This document shows, piece after piece, positions 52,360 to 63,976 of a DNA stretch of 64,000 bases. Source of the stretch: Chytridium lagenaria (lineage: Eukaryota; Chytridiomycota; Chytridiomycetes; Chytridiales; Chytridiaceae); assembly GCA_025449115.1 (NCBI GenBank), contig JAHLKC010000033.1, positions 186,001 through 250,000 of the forward strand. The letters run 5' to 3'. The notes below the pieces were generated by a model. That model had not been told where the DNA came from. It worked only from the letters and a program-made list of their open reading frames with translations, and did not search any database. Both the position numbers and the translations under genes were made by a program. The number at the start of each line of letters is the position of its first letter. Within the stretch, counting starts at the first letter, position 1.

Positions 52360-53131
52360 ATGACCACCACCCTCCTCCTCCTTCTCACCATCACCCAAAC
52401 CGTCCTATCCCAAGGCTGCTACAACTTCCTCCCCCCCCACCCAACACCAACAGCCTCCGTCTCCTCTCTCCTTGACTGTCGCACTCTCTGCGCCGCATCC
52501 CACTTATTACGGGGTACAGCAATCCGGTGCTGGGAATGGAGAGTGCTTTTGCTTGAATGGGTTTGAGAGACGGGAGGTATCGTTTGCTTGCCCGCCTTGT
52601 GGGTTTGGGGGGGGAGTGTGTGGTGTGAAAGAGGAGGTGGATTTTACAGTTTATATGTATCGGGGTGGAGTGGGGTTGCCTGGTGGAAAGGTAGAGTATT
52701 ATCTTTCTCCGTTTTATCGACTTTTGATTTTGGGGGTATGAAGGGACGGCGAGGGGTAGGAAGGGACGGGTTCTCTCCCCTTTTCTGTATTTACTTTAAA
52801 AGGACGGGTTCTCTTTTCTTGCTTTGTTTTTCTTTCTCGATCATACTTTAACGCTTTCGTTTCTTTTTCGCTTTTCCTTTCACCCGTTCAGATTGATTAT
52901 ATCCCCGAGGTCCTCTTGTGATGGTATTAACCTCCTATCTCGGTTTTCATTATTTGAAAGACATCGACTGAAGGCGCCGTTTCATCTCTCTCCACTACAT
53001 TTCGTTTGGAGGCATCCACATCCACATCTCTGGATCGTTTTACAACGTCAATATCTAAACCTCCAACCCCGATATCTCCACAAAGCAGTTCTAGCGCTCC
53101 AGTCAAGGGAGTGTGGTGGTGTGGTGGGTAG
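52360..53131 (+). CDS. WSC-domain surface protein, short
   Basis: The ATG at 52360 gives a signal peptide (MTTTLLLLLTITQTVLSQ), then the WSC-like start GCYNFL, LDCRTLCA, a YYGVQQ block, ECFCLNGFERRE, CPPCGFG..CGVKEE and VDFTVYMYRGG. These are the spaced cysteines and the closing '..VY' of WSC domains, which bind wall glucan. After a probable intron (52691-52960) a Ser/Thr/Pro-rich exon (STEGAVSSLSTT...) ends in GVWWCGG at 53131. A one-base shift would instead give a hydrophobic tail. One extra base near 52500 breaks the frame in the domain. Parts are copied at 54050-54215 and 56817-57080. Confidence 0.6.
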
Positions 53132-53487
53132 GAGCTATGGGGATGGCTTTCTTGTGAATCACCTGCGATATATGTATTCCGGCTTTTTTTTTTTTTGTCA
53201 ATAAAACTATTTATTTTAGAAGGTGATGTTGAGTTTTCTTATGGTTCTGTCATGTGTTTGGCGAATGAGTTACGGTCTATCTGGAGCCCGTTTTCTATGA
53301 TGGTCTTTCTCCGTCTTGTTGCTATCTGTCACGCATGGCATCCGGGATATATTTTGCCTCGTTCTGTCGGTTTAAGTACTTGATCGTGTTCATGACCACG
53401 TAACGATGTTTTGTTTCCGCTTCAAATCTTGTTTCGTCTTTTTTTTGTTTGTTTCCTGACTTTGTCTATTTTTTGACTATTTATTAT

Positions 53488-53649
53488 CGACTTTGCCAAC
53501 ATTTGCCAACCCACGACCCGAAATCTTCTGTTTTTCATTTGATATAACTTTTCGTTATGAACAGCATTTAAATGGATAGGTCCGAAGAATCGTGGTTATC
53601 ACAATTGAAATTCCCCGCGATTCAATGCCTCGACTTATTCTTTTTTAAA
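53488..53649. repeat. Block P copy 1 with inverted repeat
   Basis: One of four related ~150-bp blocks containing 'ttgccaac', 'ataggtccga' and 'ggttatcaca'. The inverted pair is GAATCGTGG (53587-53595) and CCGCGATTC (53615-53623), with one G-T type mismatch. Confidence 0.85.
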
Positions 53650-54049
53650 TAATTTTTTTTTTATCGAGAATATTAATGTTGATGTTTGGAAAAAATGAAA
53701 AGAATATAAATCGAATGCACAAGGATTTGAAAGCTCTTTCATTCATATCATCGTAACAATTTTATCTTCAATCGCCACTTTTGAAAGATTTTATCTTCGA
53801 GGTTACGGCTTAAGCGCGTCTATTTCAACCGCCATATATCCTCGTTGTTAATAATTCACTCAAACAAACCGGTTGCTCCAATTAAAGTGTAAAAGAACAA
53901 AGATGATGTCCTCAAAGTTGATTCTATGTGTAATATAAACTGTTGTCAGGAATCATTGAGCTGAGCTGCGTAATAATGAAGTCTGATCGTATTTAATGTA
54001 GAGCGGTACTTTGGCGAGATTTTAAAGGCTCTAAATTTCAGAATCGAGC

Positions 54050-54215
54050 ATGACACCGAGGCATCCACATCCACATCTCTCGATCCTTTTACAACGTACT
54101 CAATATCTAAACCTCCAGTCCCGATATCTCCACAAGGCATATCTAGCTTCTCGGTTAAAGGAGTATGGTGGGTTGTGGTAGGAGCTATGGGGATGGCTTT
54201 CTTGTAAATCACATG
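54050..54215 (+). pseudogene. Copy of the WSC gene 3' exon
   Basis: Matches 53008-53180. The frame reads EASTSTSLDPFTTYSIS, then ISPQGISSFSVKGVWWVVVG and AMGMAFL before a stop. No WSC domain lies in front of it. Its hydrophobic end hints that the ancestral gene had a GPI or membrane tail. Confidence 0.65.
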
Positions 54216-54390
54216 CGATATATATTTCCGGCTTTTTTTTTGTCAACAAAACAAAAACTCATATGTATTCCTTAAAACAGTAGTTTTTGATCCGCGCATA
54301 TTTTTTGTTTACGCTTCCGAATATTGTTTCGTCTTTTTTTTTTTTATTTGTTTCGTGACTTTGTCATTTTTTTTGACTAATTATTATTAT

Positions 54391-54550
54391 CGACTTTGCC
54401 AACATTTGCCAACCCACAACCCGAATTCTTCTGTTTTTCATTTGATATAAGTTTTCGTTATGAACAGCATTAGAATGGATAGGTCCGAAGAATCGCGGTT
54501 ATCACAGTTGAAATATCCCGCGATTCAACACCTCGACTTATTCTTTTTTA
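54391..54550. repeat. Block P copy 2 with perfect inverted repeat
   Basis: Contains GAATCGCGG (54490-54498) and CCGCGATTC (54518-54526), a perfect 9-bp inverted pair with a 19-bp spacer. Confidence 0.85.
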
Positions 54551-55028
54551 ATTTTTATTTCTAAAAAGTATTTATAATGTTAATGTTTTGGAAAAATAGA
54601 AACAATATAAATCGAATGCACAAGTAATCATAATCTCGTCATTTATTGCTTTATATTCAATCAGCAGTTTTGAATGATTTTTTCTTCAATGTTATAGCTT
54701 AAGCGCGTATAACCGCCAAATCTTTGGGCGGGGAAAAGCAATAGAATAGAAAGTGGGGAAGGGGGTGCTGAGAAAAACAAGAGAAAAAAAGTAACCACAA
54801 AACCACACACAACACGACTCCCTCATCACTTCACCTCAACAACAGTCTCGCTATAGGGATGTACTTTGACTAGATTTTTAAGGCTCTGAATTTCAGAATC
54901 GACGACGGCGCTTAGAAGTAAAGACGAGTCGACAAAGTTGGGGAAATAGGAAAAGTAAAGAGAGGAGTATTACTATCTGGACTTGTAGGCTTGTGTATTT
55001 TTCAGAGGCTTGATTGGACTGCGCCGCC

Positions 55029-55172
55029 AACTTTGCCAACCCATAACCCGAATTTTCTATTATTCAATTTATCATAAGTAAATGTTATCGTTCATAGCAC
55101 TAACGAATAGGTCCGGAGGATCGCGGTTATCACATTTGAACCACCCGCGATTCAGCGCCTCGACTTATTCTC
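55029..55172. repeat. Block P copy 3
   Basis: The more diverged copy, with ATCGCGG (55121-55127) and CCGCGATTC (55145-55153) around a conserved 'ggttatcacatttgaa' core. It is about 300 bp upstream of the 55477 gene. Confidence 0.8.
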
Positions 55173-55476
55173 TTTTTTTTTTCTTCTGTTTTTTTCTTTT
55201 TTTTTTCGCCTTTTTTTTTGTTTAAGGAAGATTAGTTGTTTAATTGACTTATTGACATTGGGCATCTTTTTATGCACAAAATAAGAAAAAGGGAGTAGTG
55301 ACACTAGAAGTCGCTTAGAGGCTCTTCTGATCTTTTATTTGGTTCGGATTAGAATGTCCGAGCTGTATTGAGGATTGCCTTTTGACAATCCCTATTTTTG
55401 ACAACCTCGATATTGACAACCTCGATATTCAACTTGGTTCTTCCCAACCGCTTTGTTTGACTCCAGCACTCATCTG

Positions 55477-56643
55477 ATGGCTACGAAGGAAGCCGTCAAA
55501 GACCATTCGAGAGACACTTACAACTTGGAAAACACTCAACCGATCAGTCCTCCCCTCTCGGCAAGCGAGCCATCGTATCACTCTTCCGATTTTACGGCTT
55601 TACAGAGTTTTGGACATATGAGCGATGCATGGCCTTCGGTTGTGATGGGGCCTCCCGAGTCATCCATCTTTGACCCAATCACCTCCATTTCACCCCATAT
55701 CGATAGCCCCAACGTCTCTGAGTCGACGCACGTCTCTGTGTCGAGGCAATATGGACCAGACCAGCGCCTTTCGACCTCCTCAAAAACCGTGTTGTTGACT
55801 GTCAAAACCATCCCATGGAATTCTAAATCCACTCCTCAAACCTTTGATTCACGAAATGTACTTCCATCAGCTGCCAACGCTGTCGAAACCTCGTATTTTC
55901 CCACGGCCCAAAGTTATCGTGGAGTGGAGGTTGGAGCTACAGACGTCAAAGCTGGGACCTCTTCATCCATAAATCTTGGCGTCGCTCAGAATGACTCTCT
56001 CTCTATTGATATCACTACATCGGCCTTGAAAAACGACATTAGTTCGGTCACGTTATCAGGTGCTCTGGATTTGGTGGTTGAAAATAGTGGAAGGCCGCAA
56101 CGTTTACGAAAGCCTGCTAAGAGATACGCACCGTCAGTATCTCCACCTCCTGTGGTCAAGAGAATTCGTCAAAAACCTTCTTCGAAAGACAAATCCAAAC
56201 AAAAGTGTCTCCGTAACACCCTTCCGGAACCTCCCCACGTTATCAAGAAATGCCCGTCGATCACAGTCGTCTCTAAAAAAGACGCGCTTAACGCCGACCC
56301 GAACGGATGCGATCCATGCCCTCCTCAAACCTACGCTGACCCCAACTTCACAAGCTCTATACTTTTATCACGATCTCCGGAACACTTTGGTCGAGGCTCC
56401 CGATTAGAAACTGAAGTCACTAATGAGCAGTTAGAGATTCTTCCAGCTGGCTTCAAATGGATTCCCCCTCCGCTACCCACAAAGATTTCAGAGGCGGGAG
56501 ACTATACCTTTGATTTGTTTCCAGAAGAAACGGAGGCATTAGAAACGGGTGTGAAGGGGCTCTTTGGAGAGACTTTGAAGGATTGGCAGTGGTGTCTAAA
56601 TAATGAACGTGAATTAGATGTGAACGGTGAAGCTAGTCTGTAA
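55477..56643 (+). CDS. Ser/Pro-rich basic protein with AT-hook-like patch, unrecognised
   Basis: A single open frame of 388 residues from the ATG at 55477 to the stop at 56641-56643. The first half is Ser/Thr/Pro-rich and likely disordered. A basic patch near the middle reads GRPQRLRKPAKRY, close to an AT-hook-like motif, followed by KRIRQKPSSKDKSKQK, a plausible nuclear signal. The C-terminal 70 residues look more ordered (LEILPAGFKWIPPPLP, FDLFPEETEALETG, LKDWQWCLNNE). I do not recognise the family. Nuclear or chromatin association is an inference from the basic patch. An upstream exon cannot be excluded. The frame is intact. Confidence 0.65.
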   Translation: MATKEAVKDHSRDTYNLENTQPISPPLSASEPSYHSSDFTALQSFGHMSDAWPSVVMGPPESSIFDPITSISPHIDSPNVSESTHVSVSRQYGPDQRLSTSSKTVLLTVKTIPWNSKSTPQTFDSRNVLPSAANAVETSYFPTAQSYRGVEVGATDVKAGTSSSINLGVAQNDSLSIDITTSALKNDISSVTLSGALDLVVENSGRPQRLRKPAKRYAPSVSPPPVVKRIRQKPSSKDKSKQKCLRNTLPEPPHVIKKCPSITVVSKKDALNADPNGCDPCPPQTYADPNFTSSILLSRSPEHFGRGSRLETEVTNEQLEILPAGFKWIPPPLPTKISEAGDYTFDLFPEETEALETGVKGLFGETLKDWQWCLNNERELDVNGEASL

Positions 56644-56816
56644 AACTAAAAGGAAAGAAATGAAGCTTATTCTATTTATGCCATTGTCGTGTTTTTGTTT
56701 TGTTTTCTTCTCTCACGTTATTCCTGATTTGAAGTTTCACGGCTCTGGAGGCTTTTTTTTCGTGTGAGCGTCAAGGTTATGTATTTGCAGTTAAATTAAT
56801 CCGCAACCTCTCAAAA

Positions 56817-57080
56817 ATGACCTCCACCCTCTCCCCGATCCTCCTTCCCGCTATCACCAAGACCGTCCTATCCAAGGCTGCTACAACTTCCTCCCCTCCG
56901 TCCGCCGCATCCACCTATTACGAGCAATCCGCTAATGCTGAGAACACAGAAGAAGAGTGTTTCTGCTTGAACGGTTTTGAGAGACGGGAGGTATCGGGTT
57001 CGTGTGTTGTGTGAAAGAGGATATCGAGTTTACAGTGTATATGTATCAGGGTGGAGTGGGGTTGCCTGGTGGAAAGGTAG
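56817..57080 (+). pseudogene. Decayed copy of the WSC gene 5' part
   Basis: Matches 52360-52690. It has the start codon and leader, CFCLNGFERREVSG, and the 'gtatatgtatcagggtggag' segment. It lacks one base after the leader (so the cysteine frame is lost for a stretch), has a ~30-bp deletion where the CPPC segment should be, and then a stop. The intron start gtagag is kept. It cannot encode a WSC domain. Confidence 0.75.
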
Positions 57081-57343
57081 AGTATCAACTTTTCTTTTAT
57101 ATCAAATTTATTGATTTGTCCTTCCTTTTCTGTTTTTACTATGAAGGGACAAGTACTCTTTCCTTTTCTTTTTTGTTTTTTTCTTTCTTTCTCGATAATA
57201 CTAAAACGCTTTCGTTTCTTTTACATCTTCCTTCTTTTCACTCGTTAGAATTTGATCCGTATAATTCTTGTTAACGCTTCCGAATATTGTTTCGTCTTTT
57301 TTTATTTGGTTCGTGACTTTGTATATTTTTGACTTTTTATAAT
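57081..57343. other. Intergenic T-rich tract
   Basis: Pyrimidine-rich sequence after the decayed WSC copy. It resembles the region after the functional copy (52691-52890), so it is probably part of the same duplicated segment. Confidence 0.55.
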
Positions 57344-57505
57344 CGACTTTGCCAACATTTGCCATCCCACAACCCGAATTCTTCTATTTTTCATTTGATA
57401 TAAGTTTTCATTATGAGCAGCATTAAAATGAATAGGTCCGAAGAGTCGTGGTTATCACAATTGAAATTCCCCGCGATTCAACGCCTCGACTTATTCTTTT
57501 TTAAA
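57344..57505. repeat. Block P copy 4 with inverted repeat
   Basis: Contains GAGTCGTGG (57443-57451) and CCGCGATTC (57471-57479) and the same order of conserved words as copy 1. It is about 420 bp upstream of the ankyrin gene. Confidence 0.85.
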
Positions 57506-57926
57506 TTATTTTTTTTATCGAAATATTAATGTTGATGTTTTGGAAAAATGAAAAGAATATAGATCGAGTGCAAAAGGAATCCAAAGCTCCTTCATTATTA
57601 TTTTTTATCTTTAACCAATTTTGAATGATTTTTTCTTGAGGTAGAAAGAGCGTACAACCGCCATATATCCTTGTTGTTGATAATTCACTCAAACAAATCG
57701 ATGGCTCTAAACGTGTAAAGGAACAAAGACGGTGTCCACAAATTTGATTCTTTGTGCAATAAAGGCTGTTGTCAGGACATGTAGTCTCATCAATGAGCTG
57801 ATCTGTCGTGGATCGTAATTGTATTCGTAGAGAGAGAGGTACGTAGACATTCTAAAAACAAAAAAAATTATTCAAGACAAGTCAACACATTTGAGTCCAT
57901 TTTGTTGTCTTTTTTTCTCCCTTGAG

Positions 57927-59443
57927 ATGCCATCACCAATATTGCCTCTCCCGTTAGAAATATGCCGTTCCATCCTTCGCTTCACCAATGACCTCGACGT
58001 CGCCGTAAAGCTAGAATGTATTTGGCTCAACCTACCAGTCCTCTTCCCAGACGGCCCTTTCTCCGCCTTTGATCAAATTCAACCTTCATTGGCCATCACA
58101 CTCTTTCCCATCTCTAAGGTCTTTGCTCGGACCATTGATTATAGGAAGATCAAGGACCACAGGGGTAGATGGGTTAGACAAGACCGAGAGCGCTACGCCA
58201 TTTTCCTTCTCCGACTGAGTGACATTGCCATTGCTTGGATGAGCCATTTCGATCACTGGACAGTCAACTGCACCAAACATTGCATCATCGACGGCCGCAC
58301 TCACCTTATCAAGCAACTTCATCGATACCGTCCATCTACGTTCAAGAAGTGGAGTATGGACCTTGCAGCTTTACACGGTCATTTCGATATAGTCAGATTC
58401 CTTCACGAAAACCGTCGGGAAGGCTGTTCAAAAGATGCAATGGATTTGGCAGCTCGCAATGGAAGACTGGATATCGTGCAGTTTCTTCATGAAAATCGGA
58501 AAGAAGGGTGCACACATCGTGCTTTGGGATCATGCTACAAAGAGTGGGCATACCGAAGTTGCAATGTTTTTAATCAAGAATCGTACAGAGGGGTGGTCAG
58601 ATAAGGCTTTTGATTATGCGGCGTTAGGAGGGTCATTGGAACTGGTCGAGTTTTTTCTACGAAAAGTTGGGAAAATATGAATTAGGAAGAGGTGTCGTGG
58701 ACAGGGTAGCCGCCAAAGGTTACTTAGATATCATCAAGTTTTTGCATCATCACGGAGTCAAGGGGTTTACGGCCAATACACTGGTTCTCGCTTCTAGTTG
58801 GGGTCGTTTGGATGTTGTCAAGTTCTTGCATGAACATCGGAAGGAGAAATATAAACCTGAAGCGTTGGATAGCGCTGCAAGAAATGGTCATATTGAGGTT
58901 GTCAAGTTTTTACACCAGCACTATACAAACCGATGTATCTGCACGAACGAAGCCATGCGTGGAGCTGCCAGGAATGGTCACCTCGAAATCTTAAAGTACA
59001 TGCATGAACATCAAATGGGAGCTTGTGAGGAAAATGCCGTTATCGAGGCTGCCGAATATGGACGTCTCGATGTCGTTCGATTTTTGCATGAGAATCGAAA
59101 TCAATTTTTTACTCCGACGGCGATGGATCGAGCTGCAAACAATGGTCATTTAGACGTGCTGAAATTCCTACACAAATATCGTTCGGAAGGATGCTCTCAG
59201 GACGCCTTTCGTGATGCCGCTGGGAATGGGCATGTTGAAGTCGTAAAATACTTGCACGAGCATGGCTTGGGGGTTTGTGACAAAGATACCATTATAAAGG
59301 CTACCAGGAACGGGCATCTGGAGGTGGTTAGATTTCTGTCCGGGCTTCGAACGGAAAGGTGGCAGTCAGAGGCGATTGCATGGGCATATGCGAGCGGGCA
59401 TAGAGAGATTGCCATTATACTTAGTGCGGCTGGTCGTGGCTGA
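57927..59443 (+). CDS. Ankyrin-repeat protein with F-box-like N-terminus
   Basis: The ATG at 57927 gives MPSPILPLPLEICRSILRF, which looks like the start of an F-box. A linker follows, then about 13 ankyrin repeats of the type ALDSAARNGHIEVVKFLHQH. Such proteins are protein-interaction scaffolds, possibly substrate adaptors of SCF ubiquitin ligases if the F-box is real. Two single-base frame changes are needed: near 58530 (a GGG run) and near 58655 (after a T run). With them the repeats continue in register, for example EGCTHRAL then DHATKSGHTEVAMFL. The last repeat ends AIILSAAGRG. The repeat unit sequence 'RNGHLEVVKFLH' is common in large ankyrin families of chytrids and oomycetes. Confidence 0.8.
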
Positions 59444-59911
59444 TGCAGTGGTGGCGTGTCTAGATTTTGATTATCTAATGCGGTTATGAGGCGATAATCA
59501 ATGAACGCGTTGAAAACATAAGGATATGTACGTTTAATGCTGTTTATTTTTTGAGCCTTTCGAGACAAAAACAATAATATAAATGCCTTCAAAGGGGACT
59601 ACTTACGGACAGCCTATACTATTTTGTTTTGTACAGATTTTTCTAACGTACAGGAACAAACTCTATTAAAGCTCTATGAAAACACAGCAACGTAAAAACA
59701 CGAATAAAGTTACCGAAGGCAACACACTTAAGAAAGTAGAAGGGAAGCAAGACGCTATATATCAAAATGATAATAATGCCAGATGAGGATTAGTAAGACC
59801 CCAGTATAACTAAAAAATAGTAAACATAGTGTAAACTGAAAAAGAGAAGGATAGAAAGTGATGTCATAATGTAGGTAGCAGTCCATGCAAAACACAGAAA
59901 AGCATTTCCAC
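59444..59911. other. Intergenic, no gene seen
   Basis: Short A-rich region between two convergent genes, the ankyrin gene (+) and the WSC sensor-like gene (-). Confidence 0.6.
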
Positions 59912-61640
59912 TCAACACCTCTTCTCGATGTCTGCTTCCGAGTATTTTGGGGTGTAAGTCGGCAACGATTCTCCGAGACTCATCCTGACCCTCACTGAAG
60001 AAGACGTCGATCCAGCCCTATCCAATTGCGTGTGTCCGATAAACACATTTACAGGCTTCGCATGAAGTTGACGATTTGGTACTGGTCCAAATGACTCTAT
60101 TTCCTTCAGTTCGGTCGCGGACCGCGGGGATGATTGCAAAGAGCCAACGATGACTTTTACAGGTATTTCAGGGGTCACGCCAACGTTGTCTAGCTTGACC
60201 TCTTTGTTGAGTTGAGGAGCGAGGCCGCGTTCTTCAGTGTTCCTCCAGTTCGCATGTGCACATGGTGTTCCTCCTGGACTACCCATTGTCACCTCTGTCG
60301 CTTGAATTTGAGACTTTAGACTTGCGACGAATCTAGATCCTTGTGTGTGATGTGAAGAGGCTGAAGCGATGATATTGGTGTTGGAGTCCGGGCGTAGCGT
60401 CATGTCGTGCGAATTAATTACGGTAGATAAGCTGTTGGGCCCTGTGACGGGCATGGCCATTTTGGAAGGAGTGGGGTGATATGCGGATACAGGCGCAGTA
60501 TGGTGAGCTGTGGGTCCTGTCGGAAGTTGAGTACTGCCACCTAGGTTTTCATCTAAATTAATACAAGATACGTTAATTAAAATAAGTTACGTTAAAAGGC
60601 CAATAAGCAAATACAACAGGATTGAAGTAATTAAATACTTACGTCTCAAACTTTCACCATTTGTCTCAGAGCCTTTTCTTCTCCATTTCGTAATCACCAA
60701 CCCTGCAACAACGGCAACCACAATAAGGGCAACCATAGCTCCAATTAATCCTGTAATTCTTCCGTCAAGACCTCCTTTATTTGTCAAATTCCCTTCACTA
60801 GGCTTCCCAGGTTCGTTGCCACCAATCGGTCCAGGTACCGGCCTAATTGATGGGCGAGGTTCAATAACAATTGTTGCAGCCGATGTCAAAACGAGATTAT
60901 TAAGTGGGTTCAAAGCAAGTGCCGTTTGCGTTGCAACAGGTGCTAAGCTGGTCTCGAGGGAAAGGGGTTGTTGAGAATCGTTCGATGGAGGTTGAGATGA
61001 TGGAGGGAGGTCATTTGCAAACGAGGAAGCAGGGATGGGACTTGAAGGAGGCTGTTGAGGAGATGTTGGGAGGGAAGGCGGCTGTTGAACAGGAACAGCT
61101 GGAGTCGGTGGTGGAGATACGTCAGGTCGCGCTATAGGAGAGGCAGAAGCCGGTTTGGAGGGAGGTGGAGGTGGAGGCGGAGCACCTGATCCGATCTTGT
61201 AAAACGCAGCCGTCCAGCCATCATCGCTGGATCCACCGCACCTGACCTTTTTGTCATTTAAACAAGGCTCACAACCATTCGCCCTTGTCGAGTCGTTTAG
61301 TAAATCGTCTGTAAATGTGTGTTAATGGATCAAATATGAAACAGAGAACGCCACCGTGCCAACCGGAGAAGCACATATCACTGCCACACTACTATCACAC
61401 TCTTGAACTTATTCTACTCAAACTCACCTGTAGCGCATACGCACTGATAATTGATATCGTCCGGAGAAATGACGACGGATCCCCATTTTGCGGGGAGGTT
61501 ATTAAAAGATCTTCCAGAGCACTGAGAGATGCATGATGCGATGGTGAGAGGTGCGCGCTGCCACCCAAAGAAGTTGAGAGCGTTGCCTTGCAGGACGCAG
61601 CGGTAGGACGAGGGGTCGATGCTCATGATGCCGTCGTCTG
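59912..61640 (-). CDS. WSC-type single-pass membrane sensor-like protein (5' exon not resolved)
   Basis: Exons complement(59912..60552, 60643..61308, 61428..61640) join in frame. The first visible exon has a WSC-like domain: YRCVLQGNALNFFGW, ASCISQCSGRSF, INYQCVCAT, then NGCEPCLNDKKVRCGG and GWTAAFYKIG. A Pro/Ser-rich stalk (GAPPPPPPPSKPAS...) follows. Next come one membrane segment (ITGLIGAMVALIVVAVVAGL) with basic residues after it (KWRRKG) and a ~230-residue cytoplasmic tail. This is the layout of fungal wall-stress sensors of the Wsc type, which signal wall damage to Rho1/PKC; the role is inferred. The exon boundary at 61640 is an acceptor (cctcag), so the signal peptide must lie in an upstream exon, perhaps near 61680-61900, that I could not define. 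The frame is intact in these exons. Confidence 0.75.
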
Positions 61641-61953
61641 CTGAGGTTAGGCCGCCACCGGAGTTGAAGAAGAAGAAGAAACGAAAAAATGGAGACAAAA
61701 GAGGGTTGCGCGACCTGGTGCATCGGGCGTGAATGTAACAAACGGACTCCTTTGCTCTGCGTGCCTTTTGGGCTGAGCAAAAGCCGCTTCAGTTTTGTGT
61801 TCGTATATAGTGTCCGATCAAAGGTCGGACGAATTATGGACTTGAAGCGAAAGGCTGTTTGTCCTAATAAACAACAACCAAGTTCATCCAATGGCATTCA
61901 GAAACAGATTCCTTCAGAATGCTCCAATATGGTTTTTATTTAGGCCATAGTCT

Positions 61954-63976
61954 CTACACTAGCAGCCGCAGGCTCCTGTCCCGCGTTCGATTTTGAAGTA
62001 GCGTCGATCGAGCTTCAATAATCTGTTCCAAAATATACAGTTTGCGCATATCCTTATCGTTGAGAAAGCATTCCAAAACTCCTATCACTCCCAAGCTCGA
62101 GAAGAGAAAATATTGTCGATTAGAATGCTTCGACGCACAACGAATAAGATAGTAAGAGCTTGCAGCATGGTCACGGTATGCAAGACTGTAAAATGCTGGA
62201 GCTTCATTGGGTGGAGACTGCATGCTTCTAAAAGAAGACTAATAAGGTAACTTAAAAAGGGATGTTGATGTTAGTCTGTCGATTATATTGCGGTAATACC
62301 ATGCGAATATCTCCGCGGAGCCGTCATCTGGATTCATCCACGACATGGAACTCCATATAAGAAGGAATCCCTATTTACCCACCAAAAAGAATTACTGGTT
62401 AGAATTCAATGTAGAATAAATATAACAATCGAAGAAACTAACAAGACCGAGGAACCTCAATTGCTAGGTTTGCAAGTCGAAGCTTATTCAAATCCAAATT
62501 TATGGGCTTGTAAAACGAAACAAAGATTCCAGTTAGCGGCAGTATAGCCAAACAATGCGAAAGTTCCTTAACAATTCGCCTCGCGTGCAAAGGAGATACA
62601 TTTTGTTACTTTCCTCCGAGCAGCTATCATATTGAAGTACATTTATCAGTATTCGTCTAGGATCACAAAACAAGTAAATGTAGTAACTTACACCAGCTGA
62701 TCGGTGAAAGCAAAAATAAGCTCGGCGACAAATAGAAAAGCATAACGTGTCCTGAAATTAACCAAAAACGACCGACAAAGCCATCCGCTGTATTTCCCCT
62801 CAACACCGCATTGCGTCCAATCAGAATAAACGTTCCGCTCATATGTGACAACACAATTCGAAAAAAGTAAGCATTCAATATCTTGATATTGTTTCCAATT
62901 CAATGTCATCAGAATCCCTTCAAAATCCCAAAGAATCCATTGCTTTATCGCAGTCTTTAGTGCTTTTTCCTCTGCATTTGCATCATCATCAAAGTCTTGC
63001 GCTGCAGGACCGATCGTTTTCGAGGAGCAAGGAGAAACCTGCGTGTGCAATCCACGAGGAAGGTCGGGTTTCCCAGAATCGGAAGAAATGACGTCAGCTC
63101 ACCAACATTTATCGGGTGTTGGCTTTGAATCAGAATATCTTTCTGGAGGGGCGAATATCCGACGTTGACGTGATTCCCGCTCACGCATATGGAACAGCGT
63201 TACGATAGTTCTGCGTTCCGTTGTATTAATATGAGTAATTGCAGAGTAAACAGGCATCATTACAGCTGATATACTTACGCAGTACCATACAGAGATAGAG
63301 TAGATAGTCGTATTATAGGCGATTCACGCATTCTATATGAAACGAGTAACCTTCGAATAGATTAGGAATTAGATAAATGTAATGATACTAACCAGCAAGT
63401 CGGTCCGAGAGGCACAGTGTTATAAGAGCAGAGTAAAAACTTCACTCGTGAGCCTCTTCCGCAATTAAAAAAACTCATACCTATTCGGCACTAAAGAAAC
63501 TCCAAAAATTATCATGTACAGAAATGCATATGCAAAAGCAACAGGTCCGGCCCGATACTGGCATGACAAATGTTAGATTACGCTGACCGAAGCAAATATT
63601 ATAACGTACGCTGAACGACAAAAAAATAAATTCACTCTCACCTCTGCTACATCTGTAAAGTATGGAAGATATATAAACATAGTACCAGCAGTAAACGTGA
63701 GCCCCGGTATCAATAGTAAATGCTGCCAGCGCTTTACAAATGATCGACTACATAGCAGTAACACCGCAATCTCCACGCTGCATATTACAATAGGTGAAAT
63801 GAAGCTGAATGCCACTATTTACATCATACATTATGATAGTTCTTTGGGGTTGATATACACATACCTTGAGCATATACCCTAGGTTGCATCAAAAACCGGA
63901 ACAACACCGTCTGGATACAAAACGTTGCATTTAAAAGCCCAAGTAGAAACACGCCAATAAAATGTGCTATTTCCAT
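61954..63976 (-). CDS. Multi-exon integral membrane protein, unrecognised
   Basis: On the minus strand the start MEIAHFIGVFLLGLLNATFC lies at 63976, and short exons follow with GT-AG introns. The second contains FSFISPIVICSVEIAVLLLC and LLLIPGLTFTAGTMFIYLPY; the third has RAGPVAFAYAFLYMIIFGVS; the fourth ends in PLGPTCW. Later parts near 62690-62880 (VGRFWLISGHVMLFYLSPSL) are also hydrophobic. A frame ending at 61954 (LYILEQIIEARSTLLQ...) could be the C-terminus. Six to seven membrane segments are likely. I do not recognise the family, and the middle exons (62230-63350) are not fully resolved. A small receptor or transporter is possible. Confidence 0.5.

Noticed and set aside
52892..52921. 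A short last exon for the WSC gene (acceptor 'gttcag' at 52890)
   Set aside because: It gives a stop after ten codons, whereas the acceptor at 52960 opens a Ser/Thr/Pro-rich exon that is also conserved in the copy at 54050.
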